Source: Diphasiastrum complanatum
Taxonomy: Eukaryota; Streptophyta; Lycopodiopsida; Lycopodiales; Lycopodiaceae
DNA: 64,000 bases
Direction: 5' to 3'
NCBI GenBank assembly: GCA_029204225.1
Contig: CM055096.1
Location: 42,464,901-42,528,900 of the forward strand
A program made the position numbers and the translations under genes. This document shows, one piece after another, positions 44,771-56,600 of this stretch. Numbering within the stretch: the first letter of the stretch is position 1; every line of letters starts with the position of its first letter. The notes under the pieces were generated by a model. It saw only the letters and a program-made list of their open reading frames with translations, did no database searches and had not been told where the DNA came from.

Positions 44771-46948
44771 AGAGTACATCAGTTGCTGCTTCACTTTCGC
44801 CATCCGTGGGTCCTCTTCCTCAGGTTGATGCTGCTCTGGATTTACAGGTTGTTGTTGTGTGCCTTGCGCCCATATGCCTTGATTCACAGATATCGTATTC
44901 AATGGTCATTCTTGGTTTCATTGATATTGAGGCCGCATACCTTGGTGGTATTTCTACTATTGCTTTTGCTCATATCTTAGATAGCCTCCTAGTTCGGTGG
45001 TTGGTGCAGTATCTTCTCCATTGGTCTCTATATCTCCATCTCTTGAGTCCGTTATGGCCAATGTTCCTGTTGATTTCTATGGGGTTCTTCACGGGTCCAC
45101 GTTTGATGGTTCCCTCGCTATTGGTGATCAGGTTGTATCTTCTTTCGCTTTACTCCATGGATCTCTGCTTGAGGTTTGTGATTTGCCTCATGATATTTCT
45201 ACAGTTCCTGACATGATTCATGCGCCTTTGGCCCTTACTGTTACACATTTTCTATCCGAGGATTTGCCAGATGGTCACTATTACTTATCTAGGGTATTTA
45301 TATGCTGGGATCTTTCTAGATGAGTACACGGGCATCCTTTAGTCTCCTGGTGTTTCTACATATAGGTTTGCTTCAGTCCATGCCGATGGTATACACTTTT
45401 GGGCTTTTTATGCATTAGAGGTTTTCATGCGACTGATTCCTTTTTACCTCTTGATATTTTGCATTCCAAGATATTACGTATCGCTTGGATTTCATTTGGA
45501 TCTATTGCTCACACTGCTGCTTTATTTTCAGCTATGGATATAGGGCATTCCTGGTTATTACGTATAGCTTGGTTTTCATTTGGATTTGTTGATTGGTGCT
45601 GGTTTTTCCATATTACTGACTGCCTATGGTGCGGATATCTCTATGATTATGCATGTGGCTCTCTATCTATTCCTTGGATTGTTACTCATTGTCAGGCTTG
45701 GCATATCCTGATGGCTTGGGTTATTGCCTACATTCCAGCTATTGTTTGTCGGGGTGATCTTCAAGTTCCCCGTCATTTCGGGTTGCTCCACATCGCTTGG
45801 TCTCCGATGCTGAGTTGCCACTTTGTTCTGGTGTTCCGAGACCATCAGGGTACCTTGAGAGAGTTCCTTCTCCTCTCTTGGATAGTTTTTGGGGATGTTG
45901 CCGCCATATACTTCAGTGTTGCTCATATGTGCTTTGATACTCATTCCCAGCTACACGTGGATATTGCTCCGATGCTTGCTATTGATGTTGCGGATCCTGT
46001 TCCTCGTTCCAGTGCATTTCTTCTATTCCTCACTTGTGCGCCTGGTGTGTACTTTGGGATTACACTTGCGGCCAGTTTCGATGGGTCATCCGATTCCCCA
46101 TCCTTTTTTGGTGTATCCTATGATGGATTCATATGTCCATATGAGGTCTTTCTGGATGAGTTTTTCGGCTACAATTTTTCAGTTGGGGCCTCTACTATTT
46201 CTAGATTTGTTGCTATTGTTTTCATGCATCATGTCTTTTTAGATGATGCATTGATTTCTTGGACCTTCTGGAGCTTTTGGCATGCTGCTCTTCTCGTGAT
46301 ATGGGCCTTGAGGGTACCGTGTGCCATTGCTACTTCTCATTCATGGGCCTTATGGATACCTTGGGGCTTTTGACCATGCTGGTGCATATTTCTCCATTTT
46401 AGCTATCCTTTATCAGGGTGATCTCTTTATGCTCCATGTTTCCTGGCATATGGCTTGCTTTTCCATGCTGTTATGCCTGTCATCTTGCTTGTGTTCCTAC
46501 TCCTTGGTGCTGGTCTTCCGATGCTGCTATCTTTTTTGGGGCACCTTGCATATATGGTTGATGGTTACGTGTATGATGCGGCTATTCGCGATGAGTGTCC
46601 ATTTCTTTTCCAGTTTCCTTATTGGCTTCCCGTTGCTGATGCACTTCTACCTTCTCGGGCTTTTTGGATACCTTGTTATGATCTCCCTATCTTTTGGGCT
46701 GATCCTCTACTAGCTTGGGCATTACGAATACCTTGGCACTCCTGGTTGCTGCTTGATCTTCTTCTGGTTCCTTGGCATTGCTGGTTGTTCCATATTGCTT
46801 GGTTTCTGATGACGCGGCCGAGATGTTCCCTTCGTCGCCACGATGTTGATTCTGAGCTGTTCCCTTTCTTACCAGCTGCCATTCACCAGGTTCGCCTTCA
46901 ACATAGTCGACGCTGCCGGCAGATTCAGCTTTTGATCTAGTGGGATGG
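44771..46948 (+). other. Unfamiliar repetitive, largely open region in element B
   Basis: Where RT, RNase H and integrase belong, there are instead long overlapping open frames (45399-46373, 324 codons, and 46455-46940, 161 codons, in different frames). The products are rich in Trp, Ala, Leu, Ile and Phe, with recurring RIAW(I/F)SF, LLHIAW and LWIPW modules. DNA words such as GCTTGG(A/T)TTTCATTTGGAT and GGATACCTTGG recur at irregular spacing. A part near 46140-46270 (FLDEFFGYNFSVGAS) resembles the segment before the protease (LLDAYLGHNLSIDAS, about 44250-44310), pointing to internal duplication. I recognise no enzyme domain and do not claim it makes a protein. Confidence 0.6.
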
Positions 46949-47306
46949 TGTTACGAGCTCGTAACCAGTGCCGAACCCTAGAGAACACAGATAGGTCAGA
47001 TACCACAGTCAGGGTCGTGTCCAGCGTACATGACCAACAGGGCAAGACAGTGTGAGTAGTGTGCCCCAGCACGGTCCATAGCCATGGCGGGCCTAACACA
47101 GCCTAGGGACCCTGTCAGCAGGATAGGGCCCCCAGTTGGGTCCCGACGTGCAGTCGGCCACGTCAGTGCCACGTGGCCGACACTTGGCAGTTGCATGCTA
47201 CCAGTCCTCACACTGGGCTAGGAGGGGCTTACTCTATATCAGGGAGTAGGCAAGGTTGGGTGGATGAGTTAGTGTTTGCCCTACTGTGGTGTTAGGATCT
47301 ATTACA
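46949..47306 (+). mobile_element. 5' LTR of gypsy element 2
   Basis: 358 bp, TGTTACGAGCTCGTAAC to ATCTATTACA. It differs from the 3' LTR at one base. Confidence 0.98.
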
Positions 47307-48109
47307 CTGGTATCAGAGCCATCTCCATCCTAGGGAGTTTAGGACAGCAGTAGAGAAAGCTATCAGAAGATAGGAAGTGTTTCTTAGATTCTCAGAGAGG
47401 AATAGAGGAGGAGGATCGCTGTAGGAGCAGCCTTCAAACTTCTGATTTCCACTGAGAAATCACAGTAGCAAGGAGTTAGATTCCAAGTGTAGGTAACTCG
47501 CTGAAAAAACAGCTGTTTCTCACTGAGTTCAGAGGATTCTCTATAGTTTTCCCAGCGAAATTAGAGTAGGAAGAAGCCAGCACCTCCATCGCTGTACAGT
47601 CAGAGACCTACATCCGATTTCCAGGGAAAAAGTTACTGGTTCTCAGCGAGTTGGAAGCCAAAAAAGAGGAGCAGGGCCAGCGCTGCCAGTGCTTCTGAAA
47701 ATCTGGTTTTTCAACAAGTTTTTGGGCCCCAACATCAGAGATTTGGAGCAAGAGGATTCCTACCAGATCAGCGAGTAGGAGACTTCTGAAATTTCAGAAC
47801 TCAGAAGGGTTTTTGGACTTCAGATTTGCCTTTTTGTGGACAAGTTGGATTGCAATCAGACCAGCGAGCTACTATCCTCAAAAAACCGGGAAATTTAGTA
47901 CCGTTTTGAAGCCTCAAACTGGCATTTTTCGGAACAGCAGGTCTGAAATCTTGGGGAAAAGAGCTGAAAGGGTTCCTCTTCATTCTTTCTTTGGAAGTAC
48001 AGTCCTCAGAAACAGCTAAGTCATCTTTCCTTTCCCTTGTACAGTTGTAAATTAGTCTTTTAGACTTTTTTCCTTCAGAAGTTAAGGTAGCTCTCTTTCA
48101 GTTTCGAAG
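47307..48109 (+). other. Untranslated leader of gypsy element 2
   Basis: The primer-binding site starts at 47308. About 800 bp without a long frame separate it from the gag ATG. It carries repeated CAGCGAG/CAGCGCTG words. Confidence 0.85.
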
Positions 48110-51100
48110 ATGACCACTCCTCAGGGACCTGATCAACCCCAGGAGAGAGGCTTCGACGAACTTGAAACAGAAGCCTTGGCTTACAGAAAAGGGAAGGAAC
48201 CTATGGAAGTAGAAGAACAGGAACAGTTCGCCGAAGAACTCGACGAACTGGTTACCAAGGAGCAGTTCCTCCAATTGGTAACAGAGGTGGATGAACTGAA
48301 GCTGGCATTAGCCAATTTCAAGTCCAGTGTGGACGACTCGTTCGCTGAACTCAAAAACTTGATTTTGAGTTCTGCGAAAGGAAGCCTTCCCTCCACTTCT
48401 CAGTTATCCCCTTCTCCACTTCCATCAGTTTCGGGTGAGACTTTACGGTCTCACCCTAGTGTTTTTAAAGATTTAAAGCCTCCTACTTTTAATGGGGAAG
48501 AGAAGGATAGAAATGCAGATATTCTACAAACCTTCCTCAGCAAATGGAAGAACATTCATGCTCTTAAACAGACCCCTGACCATTTGCAAGCAATTGAGGC
48601 CAGTCTTTCTTTAGGGCCTATGGCCTATAAGTGGTGGTTAAATCTCCAGGAGACTGGGCAGACTCCCCGGTCATGGAAAGCTTTTGAAGAAGCTTTCCTA
48701 AGAGAATTTCTACCAGAGAATGAACTTGATAGAGCCTGGGAAGCCTGGGAAAGAACAGTAATGGACAAGTCCCTCATCCAATATATCTCGCAGTATCGAG
48801 AGGCAATTTTAAAGATTAAAAATATGGATGAATATCAAAAAATCAGGGGATTTGTCCGTGGCCTCAAAGATGAATATAAAGTAGAGGTCCAGAGAAACTC
48901 GCCTACTACCCTTGAGCAAGCTCTCAGATATGCTCAAATCTATGATGATTCGGTGGGTAGGAAGAGAGCGAGACAGCAACCACTTTCTGAGCAGCTTCCT
49001 CAGAAAGACTTTCAATTTAAAAAGAAATTTTTAAAAAGAAAGAAAGAAGATAAATTTAAAGGTGAAGCTCCTCAGAAACGCCCTTCACTCATACAGCCCT
49101 TAAAACCAGATGATTTTGAGAAAGCCAAACAAGAACGTTTGTGCTTTGTGTGTATGGGCAAGGGACACACAGTCAGACAGTGTCCCAAGGGGCCTTTCAC
49201 TAAAAAAGATAAGAAAGATAAAAAACAAGTTCATCTTGTTCAGACTGTATGTTTCGCCAGTGATTCGGCAGCTTCCGAGATCAAAGTGTATCATGAAGAT
49301 CATGAACACTGTTGCCAGCTGACCTCTGCAATGCTAGCGAGACCCTTCAGCTTTGGGCCGCATGACCTAGTACGTATGCATGGGAAAGTTGGTAACCAGT
49401 CAGTAAGAGTCATGGTTGATGATGGGGCAACCCATAATTTCATCAACCACACTCTGGTTAAAAAGCTTAAACTACCAGAAGTACCTAGTCAGCATAGGTA
49501 CATAGTTTCATTAGCTAAGGGTGAAGATAAAAAAATATGGGAAACTATGGTAAGTAAGTTAAATCTTGGTATTCAGGGGTACCAAGATCAAATAAACTTT
49601 CAGATAATGCACCTGGATCGAACAGACATTGTTCTCGGGAGAGATTGGCTCTACAGTTTAGGACCTTCCCTCCACAGAAACTATCAGGAGAACACCCTCA
49701 ACTTTCAGTATAAAGGCCGAGAGATCCAGTTGCATGGGGAGCATGATGTTCCCAACAGCCCTATGGTCTGCAGTTCAGAGCTCTGTCAGCTAATCGGAGA
49801 CGAAGACCATCAGGTATTCTTATGTGACTTTCAGTTTATTCCTGAAGTTTCTATTTCCAGTTCTATTCAGCAGAAAATCAGTAAATTAGAAACTTTATTG
49901 TCTAAATTTAAAGATGTTTTTCCTGAAGATTTGCCACATGGTTTACCACCTAGCAGAGAGGTAGACCATGTAATAAACCTAGTACCAGGTACAGCACCTG
50001 TTTCTAAACCTCCGTATCGGGTCAGCCGAACAGAGGATGAAGAAATAACTAGGCAGTTAACAGACTATCTTGGGAAAGGCCAAATTCAGACCAGTAGTTC
50101 ACCATGGGCCTCACCAGTCCTATTGGTGAAAAAGAAGGAGGGGTCTATGCGTCTTTGCGTAGATTACAGAGCCCTCAATAAAGTCACAATTAAGAATAAA
50201 TACCCTATGCCTCGGGCAGACGAGTTGTTTGATCAACTCGACGGGGCTAAGTTTTTCAGCAAAATAGACCTCAGATCGGGATATCATCAAGTCCGTATAA
50301 AATCGGAAGATGTCTCGAAAACAGCTTTTAGGACTCGTCACGGTCATTATGAGTTTAAGGTGATTCCATTTGGGCTCACAAATGCTCCAGCTACCTTTAT
50401 GACCTTGATGAACAGTGTCCTCAGACCATACTTGGGTAAATTTGTAGTCGTATTTTTAGATGACATCCTCGTTTACAGCAAAACCAGGAAGGAGCATCTA
50501 AAACACCTCAGAAAGGTGTTTCGACTGCTCAGAAAGCATAAGCTTTATGCTAAACAATCCAAGTGTGAATTCTTCGTTGAAGAAGTAGCATATTTGGGTC
50601 ACATTATCTCTTCAGATGGGATTAAGATGGACCCAAATAAGATTAAAGCCATACTCAGTTGGCTGAGACCTCAGAATATTTTGGAACTTCAAATCTTTCT
50701 TGGTCTGGCGGGATATTACAGACGATTTGTCAAGGAATCTGCTCAGATAGCAGTCCCTATGACAAATCTCCTTAAGGGGAAGGGAAAGGAGTTCATTTGG
50801 GAGTCCGCACAACAGGAGAGCTTTGATGCTCTCAAAACAGCCTTAGCTACAGCACCAGTTTTAAAGGTCGTCGACCCCAATCAGCCATTTGTGGTCGAAA
50901 CAGATGCTAGCGACTTTGCAGTAGGTGCTGTGCTAACTCAGGGTGGACGACCAGTTGCCTTCGAGAGTAAAAAACTCGAGCCAGCACAGACTAGGTATAG
51001 TGCCTATGAAAAGGAACTCTTTTCTATAGTCCATGCCCTTAAGACTTGGAGGCATTATTTGTATGGTGCCAACTTTGAGGTCCTGACAGACCATGAGAGT

Positions 51101-52897
51101 CTCAGATACCTTTGCAATCAACCTGAGCTTAGAGGTCGGAAAGCTCGTTGGGCAGAGTTGATGCAAGAGTTTGACATGTCTATCAGATATAGGCGTGGAA
51201 AATTCAATACAGTAGCAGATGCCCTTAGCAGAATGCCTATGATAAACGAGCTGAGTTTTACTTAGATTCGTAATGAGTTACTCGAGTCCTTGAGAGGGAA
51301 ATGCCAGCATGATGCATTCTTCTCTATTATCTGGAACTCAGTCCAGAACAGACAGTTACAGACTCCAGAACCAGTTCCCGGGGCTGGTGCCAGTTCATCC
51401 AAGAATACGGCAGCTTCTGTTGAGGATGATAATGAGTCCGAGTATACGTCGTCAGATGACGTTGAGGATTCTGAGCCTGTATTACCCAAGCAAACCCCAG
51501 TGGTTGAGGGTCAGTTGACTCAAGGATTCAAATGGAAACAGTATTCCATTCAGGATGAGTACTTGCTCTATAGAGATAGAGTATGTGTCCCCAATTCAGA
51601 GGATTATAGGCAGCAGGTCCTATATGAATGTCATGACAATCCTAGCGCGGGACACCCAGGCATACAGAAGACCTATGAGCTTCTTCGTAGGCAATTTTTC
51701 TGGCCCAGTATGAAAAAGGACGTCCACCAGTATGTAACCAGTTGCCAGAAATGTCAAGTAAATAAAGCAGAGCGTTTAAAGGCAGGAGGGTTGTTGCATC
51801 CCTTAGAAATACCAGCTGGTAAATGGGAGAGTATCTCCATGGATTTTATAGTAGGCCTGCCTAAAACCCAAAAGGGTAATGACGCTATATGGGTCACAGT
51901 TGACCGTCTGACCAAAATGGCTCATTTTATTCCGACCAAAACAACCGTTAGAGCTCCAGAGTTAGCGAGGTTGTTTGTAGACGGGCTATTTAAATTGTAC
52001 GGTCTACCTTCCGGCATAGTCAGCGACCGGGACAGTAAGTTTACTGGAAATTTTTGGAAGGCAGTATTCCATCATCTCCATACTAAACTTAATATGAGTA
52101 CCACCGACCATCCACAGACGGACGGTCAAACAGAAAGGGTAAATCAAGTGCTGGAGGATATGCTTCGTGCATACGTCAGCAAGAGGCAGACTAATTGGGA
52201 GGAGTATCTCTCGATATTAGAGTTTGCTTACAACAGTACCAAACATTCAGCTACGGGATACAGCCCATTTATGCTGATGTACGGTTTTCAGCCACGCTCA
52301 CCCACAGCTGTAGGGTTTAAACAAGAAAAAGTTGAAGCAGCCAGAAACTTTTTAGAAGACCTAAACCAGATGATAGAACATGCTAAGCGTAGCATTAGAC
52401 AATCCCAGGATCGAGCCAGGCATTATGCAGATCCACACAGACGGGATGTGCAGTTCTCCACTGGTGAGAAAGTCTACTTGAGAGTCCCAGTTGACTCTAA
52501 AACCCTCAAATCAGGAGTGTGTGCTAAGTTGTCTCCAAGGTATTGTGGTCCCTTTACCATCAGTAGGAGATTAGGCGAGGTCACCTATGAACTAGAACTC
52601 CCACACAGCAGTAAGGTTTTTCCAGTTTTTCATGTAAGTCAGTTACGAAAAGCCTTAACCAGATCAGATAATCTGGTAGGGGACAGTGTTCTAGTTCTCC
52701 CATTGGATCCTCAACAACCTCCACATGAACCAGAGGAAATTCTTGATAGTAGAGAGACGCAGACTCGTCATACTCTATACCGAGAATATCTGGTTAAGTG
52801 GAATGATCAGCCTGTTGAGAATGCCACTTGGGAAAGAGGCAGCGTCCTTCGCAAGATTTTTCCAGACTTTGTCTTAGAGGACCAAGACGGTTCTTAA
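48110..52897 (+). pseudogene. Gag-Pol polyprotein of gypsy element 2 (single frame, one amber stop)
   Basis: One reading frame of 1,596 codons is interrupted only by TAG at 51263-51265 (codon 1052). Domains by codon: gag capsid about 110-300; zinc knuckle [14 protein letters not shown] about 345-358; protease VDDGAT with Asp at 437; RT about 605-850 with FLDD (782-785); RNase H about 920-1045; integrase zinc finger about 1174-1217; catalytic core with Asp 1245, Asp 1306 and Glu 1342 (D,D-35-E spacing conserved); chromodomain-like tail REYLVKWND about 1554-1585. This order makes it a Ty3/gypsy chromovirus-type element. The amber falls between RNase H and integrase, so integrase is not made unless read through. 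Element 1 has CAA there, so it is a mutation, not a family trait. Confidence 0.96.
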
Positions 52898-52908
52898 GGG
52901 GGAGGGAG

Positions 52909-53266
52909 TGTTACGAGCTCGTAACCAGTGCCGAACCCTAGAGAACACAGATAGGTCAGATACCACAGTCAGGGTCGTGTCCAGCGTACATGACCAACAG
53001 GGCAAGACAGTGTGAGTAGTGTGCCCCAGCACGGTCCATAGCCATGGCGGGCCTAACACAGCCTAGGGACCCTGTCAGCAGGATAGGGCCCCCAGTTGGG
53101 TCCCGACGTGCAGTCGGCCACGTCAGTGCCACGTGGCCGACACTTGGCAGTTGCATGCTACCAGTCCTCACACTGGGCTAGGAGGGGCTTACTCTGTATC
53201 AGGGAGTAGGCAAGGTTGGGTGGATGAGTTAGTGTTTGCCCTACTGTGGTGTTAGGATCTATTACA
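52909..53266 (+). mobile_element. 3' LTR of gypsy element 2
   Basis: 358 bp, identical to the 5' LTR except G at 53196. Confidence 0.98.
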
Positions 53267-53401
53267 GATGGTCATCCTATTGAGGAGGCCACATGGGAGC
53301 CTATTGATGTCTTTTATCATACGCCATCAGTTGCAGATCAGGATCGTGCTCTTGCTGCACTTGTTGATTCCTCTACATCAGATGTTGCTCCTAGTTGCTG
53401 A
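53267..53401 (+). pseudogene. Element B pol C-terminal tail
   Basis: Directly after the GATGG duplication the plus strand reads DGHPIEEATWEPIDVF, the end of a gypsy integrase chromodomain (family pattern W.G.P.E.ATWEP), then stops at TGA near 53399. Together with the sequence before 46949 this shows element 2 inserted into what was a gypsy pol 3' end. It is the only pol remnant in element B. Confidence 0.8.
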
Positions 53402-53472
53402 TGCACCAAGGCTTGCTGTTGTTTGATCCAGTTTCTTTTCGACAGTTGGGTCTTTTTCTATGTATCGGGGAG

Positions 53473-53601
53473 AGTTATGGACTCGGCTCATTACATTCGC
53501 CACGTCCATTTACATTTACTTTATTTTATGCATAAGCAGGCCTTGGACCCTTTTTTATTCATTATTGACACTTACACCTTATGGTTGGCCTTGGGCCTTA
53601 T
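53473..53601 (+). mobile_element. 3' LTR of element B, left part
   Basis: AGTTATGGACTCGG to GGGCCTTAT, colinear with 41714 onward. The LTR stops at 53601, where element C begins; it continues at about 59835. Confidence 0.92.
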
Positions 53602-56600
53602 TGTTATGTCCATGACCAGTAAGTAGGATTCAGTATACTCCTAGTCTTGGATATACGGTACTCCAGTAAATCAAGCTGTTAGTTATGTCACGTCATACTG
53701 GATGTGACCCGAAAGTAACTAATATCTTTGTGAGGCCCAGAACACACTAAATGGAGTTTAGATTAGGTATGAGACAGTGTATGCATGTGTAGAGTTATCA
53801 ATAGCAATTCTATGAATAGTTGGTCCATGCATAGGACTCTATTCTAGGTGAATCTATGTATAGGGAACTTAGGGCTATGCATGGCTATGTGCCCAGGTTG
53901 CTCATGGCTCTATAAGAAGAGGCCAAACTCGCCCTACTCCTCATTGTGATCATGGATTCATTGCCAGGGTTTCACTCTACATTCATGCCTCTTGTTCCTT
54001 GGCTTGGGGGTGAAGCTTCTAGAGTTGATTGGTTGCTTCTACTTGGTTGCTCCATAGTGTGTTTTCCATTGTGTATTGTCTTGTAAGCAGGATCTTAGGG
54101 AGCTTCCCTTATAGTGGTATCAGAGCAAGGCTTACGAAGATTGGAGAACATGGAGAAGGGCTACCTTTCGTCGAAATTTTGGATTGGATCCATGAGAATT
54201 CTCTTCCACGGTGGATAGCAAGGGTGCAAGTGGGTGTTCTATCCCAGTTTCAATTTGCATGTTGCTAAGATCCATTACTCTTGGGATTCTTTGTGGTTTT
54301 ATGGAGGATTGTCCTTGAAGGCCAGTTGTGATGCTTTTTTGGAGCTTTTTCTTGTGTAGATCAAATCTTTGGTAGATCTGAATTTTCCAGCAAGTGTACT
54401 TTCGTTTTAGGGTTCATTAATGATGAAATTAATGATGCATGCAAGCCTTCTCTCCAATGATTTATGATTCTAGGCTATGTTTTGGTCAAAATTGCTTGGT
54501 TTTTCATGCTTTTTGGCACAAAATAGAGAGTAAGAACCAAAATCCAGCAAGATCAGATCAATTACATGGTTGTAATTTTGTAAATTGGTTTGCATGTGTT
54601 AGAGAAAGAGTTGTATGTCATGACTTTCCACTTTATGGTGATGAAAAAACCGGAAAATAGCCAAAAATCATCATTTTTGCTTGTTTTTTCATAAAGTTGG
54701 ATAGTAGGTGGCTGTAAAACACCATGTAGAGCTTGTAAAGAGGTGAACCAAAGTCTTTTGAAGCTTTCCCTAAAGTTAGAACCAAGAATCTCAGCAATTG
54801 AACTTGTAGGAAGTCAAAAAAAGTTCAAAAAATGACCATTTTTGGTGATTTTTGGGGGATGGATCTCTCCAAATCCATAAGGAGATCATTCTGGAACTAA
54901 TTACAGCATGATTAGCATTCCTTTTTGCCTTCCCAGCAAGCTATCAGACATGTGAATTGATGGCCGGTGGCTTATGCACCATCTCCATCAAGTTTGAAGC
55001 TATTTTGACTTCTACAAATCAAGAAATCTTCGTTCTCAGGCTATACTGCATCTTAGGACCAGTATGAATGCTTCATGGAAGTCTAAAAGGCTGTTTAAGA
55101 CTGTTGGTAACATCAATTTTGAGCTTGGGGAGGTGTTTGCATGTTTTTGCATGATTCCTTCTTGTGGAAGTGCACCCTACTACAGATTTCTGGCAGCTTT
55201 GATCTCGCACGTGTGAAGCTTAGGTGGCAGGCTGACGTGGCAAGCATCTTGTTCATTTGGTCTCCCTCTGTTCTGAGCTTTACAACACCCAATTTGGTGT
55301 CCTGTAGCCAAAGTTATGATCATCTGAAGTTTTGCAGTTTTGTGAGTAAAATTGGCAAAATTTGGAATTATTCTGATTGCATGCCAGTTATTTCCCTAAT
55401 TTGTAGTACTGTGTTTGCATGGATTAGTTGCATGCTGATTTTCAGAGTAATGCTGACATGCATGAGGGATTTACAATCGATTTGAGTGGTCATACGCATG
55501 TGCTTTGACAGTTGGGTCACAAATTTGTGTTACTGGCTGACAAATTCCGTAAAACTGAAGTTTACGTAAAAAATTCCGTAATGACGGTTATGACTGATGT
55601 AGTGTGCTTTGCATGCCAGTTTGACATTGGGTTAGTAACATTAGGAATCGGACAGTGTTTCGATTTTTCTGACTTCGATTGCCTTTTATACTAATAGTAT
55701 TTTCGTCAGAATTTTCGAATTACGTAAAATAAAGCAAAAATTGAGTTTTCCGGAAAAAATCAAAATTTCAGTCATTTTTTTTGTCATCTATGGAATCAGT
55801 TTAGATTAGTGAATCGATTAAAATGAGTTTATCAGTCAGAATTGATCACAATGTTTTCACTAAGTCTAAATTATTTCCAGGTGATAGATAAGTTAAAATT
55901 GACAGAAGGAACCGCAATGAATTGCCAACAGTTTTTACTGTGCTGTCACTTTTTAACTTTGGAGTTGGGAACTCCCAGATTGGAAGTTAAAATTTGATTT
56001 TTTTTCTTTTTTGTTGAATTTCTATTTGATAATCGGAAATCAGTTACTTGTCTAATAAGTTTTCTAATCGATGTTGATCGATAGGAATCAGTCAAGTGAA
56101 CATTTGTGCAAGATACTCATTAAATTTGATTAAAATCGTCAAACAATAGGAAATGACCAGGTTGAATGAGTGGCGATAGTATTCTTTATCTAGTCAGTAA
56201 ATCTGACAAGATACGGTTCAAGAATTACTGAAATCCTATTGGTGGGATTTCCATTCATGTAATTTCATATTCTACGTTTGGATAGGTTTTGTCAATATTA
56301 ACGGAGTAATGCCAAACCAGTCAATAAAAAGAAAAAACGGTTCAATTTTATTGGAAAATTTGTAATATAGGAATAATTGATTTCATTTCCAGTAAAATCC
56401 TATGGTGAATTATATTCAGCCTAGGTATAGGATAGAAATGAAATTGTTTTGGATTTTTTTCCTACACTAATAAATTTTTTAGAAACATTTACTAATGTCA
56501 TTACGTCTTCTTGGTACCTTAGCTGAAATAGATTTTCAGGGAACTGAAAATTCTGAGGAGGGAAGAAGAGTGGACATCAGGGGTAGTAAGTGTGATCGGG

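Larger units (their letters stand above)
46949..53266 (+). mobile_element. Ty3/gypsy element 2, young and nearly intact
   Basis: It is 6,318 bp with LTRs at 46949-47306 and 52909-53266, both 358 bp, differing at a single base (A at 47236, G at 53196). Perfect duplications GATGG lie at 46944-46948 and 53267-53271. The primer-binding site TGGTATCAGAGCC starts at 47308 and the polypurine tract TAAGGGGGAGGGAG is at 52895-52908. One substitution in 358 bp (0.28%) implies insertion about 0.1 million years ago if the grass LTR rate of 1.3e-8 per site per year applies. It sits in element B and reads in the gene's direction. Confidence 0.98.

Noticed and set aside
45399-46373. 324-codon open frame as a host membrane protein
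   Set aside because: It lies inside element B between its protease and chromodomain tail, overlaps other open frames and is built from recurring modules; kept as a finding about the element, not as a gene.
46949-53266. Endogenous pararetrovirus
   Set aside because: It has paired LTRs, an initiator-Met primer-binding site, an integrase and 5-bp duplications, so it is a Ty3/gypsy LTR retrotransposon; no movement or coat protein.
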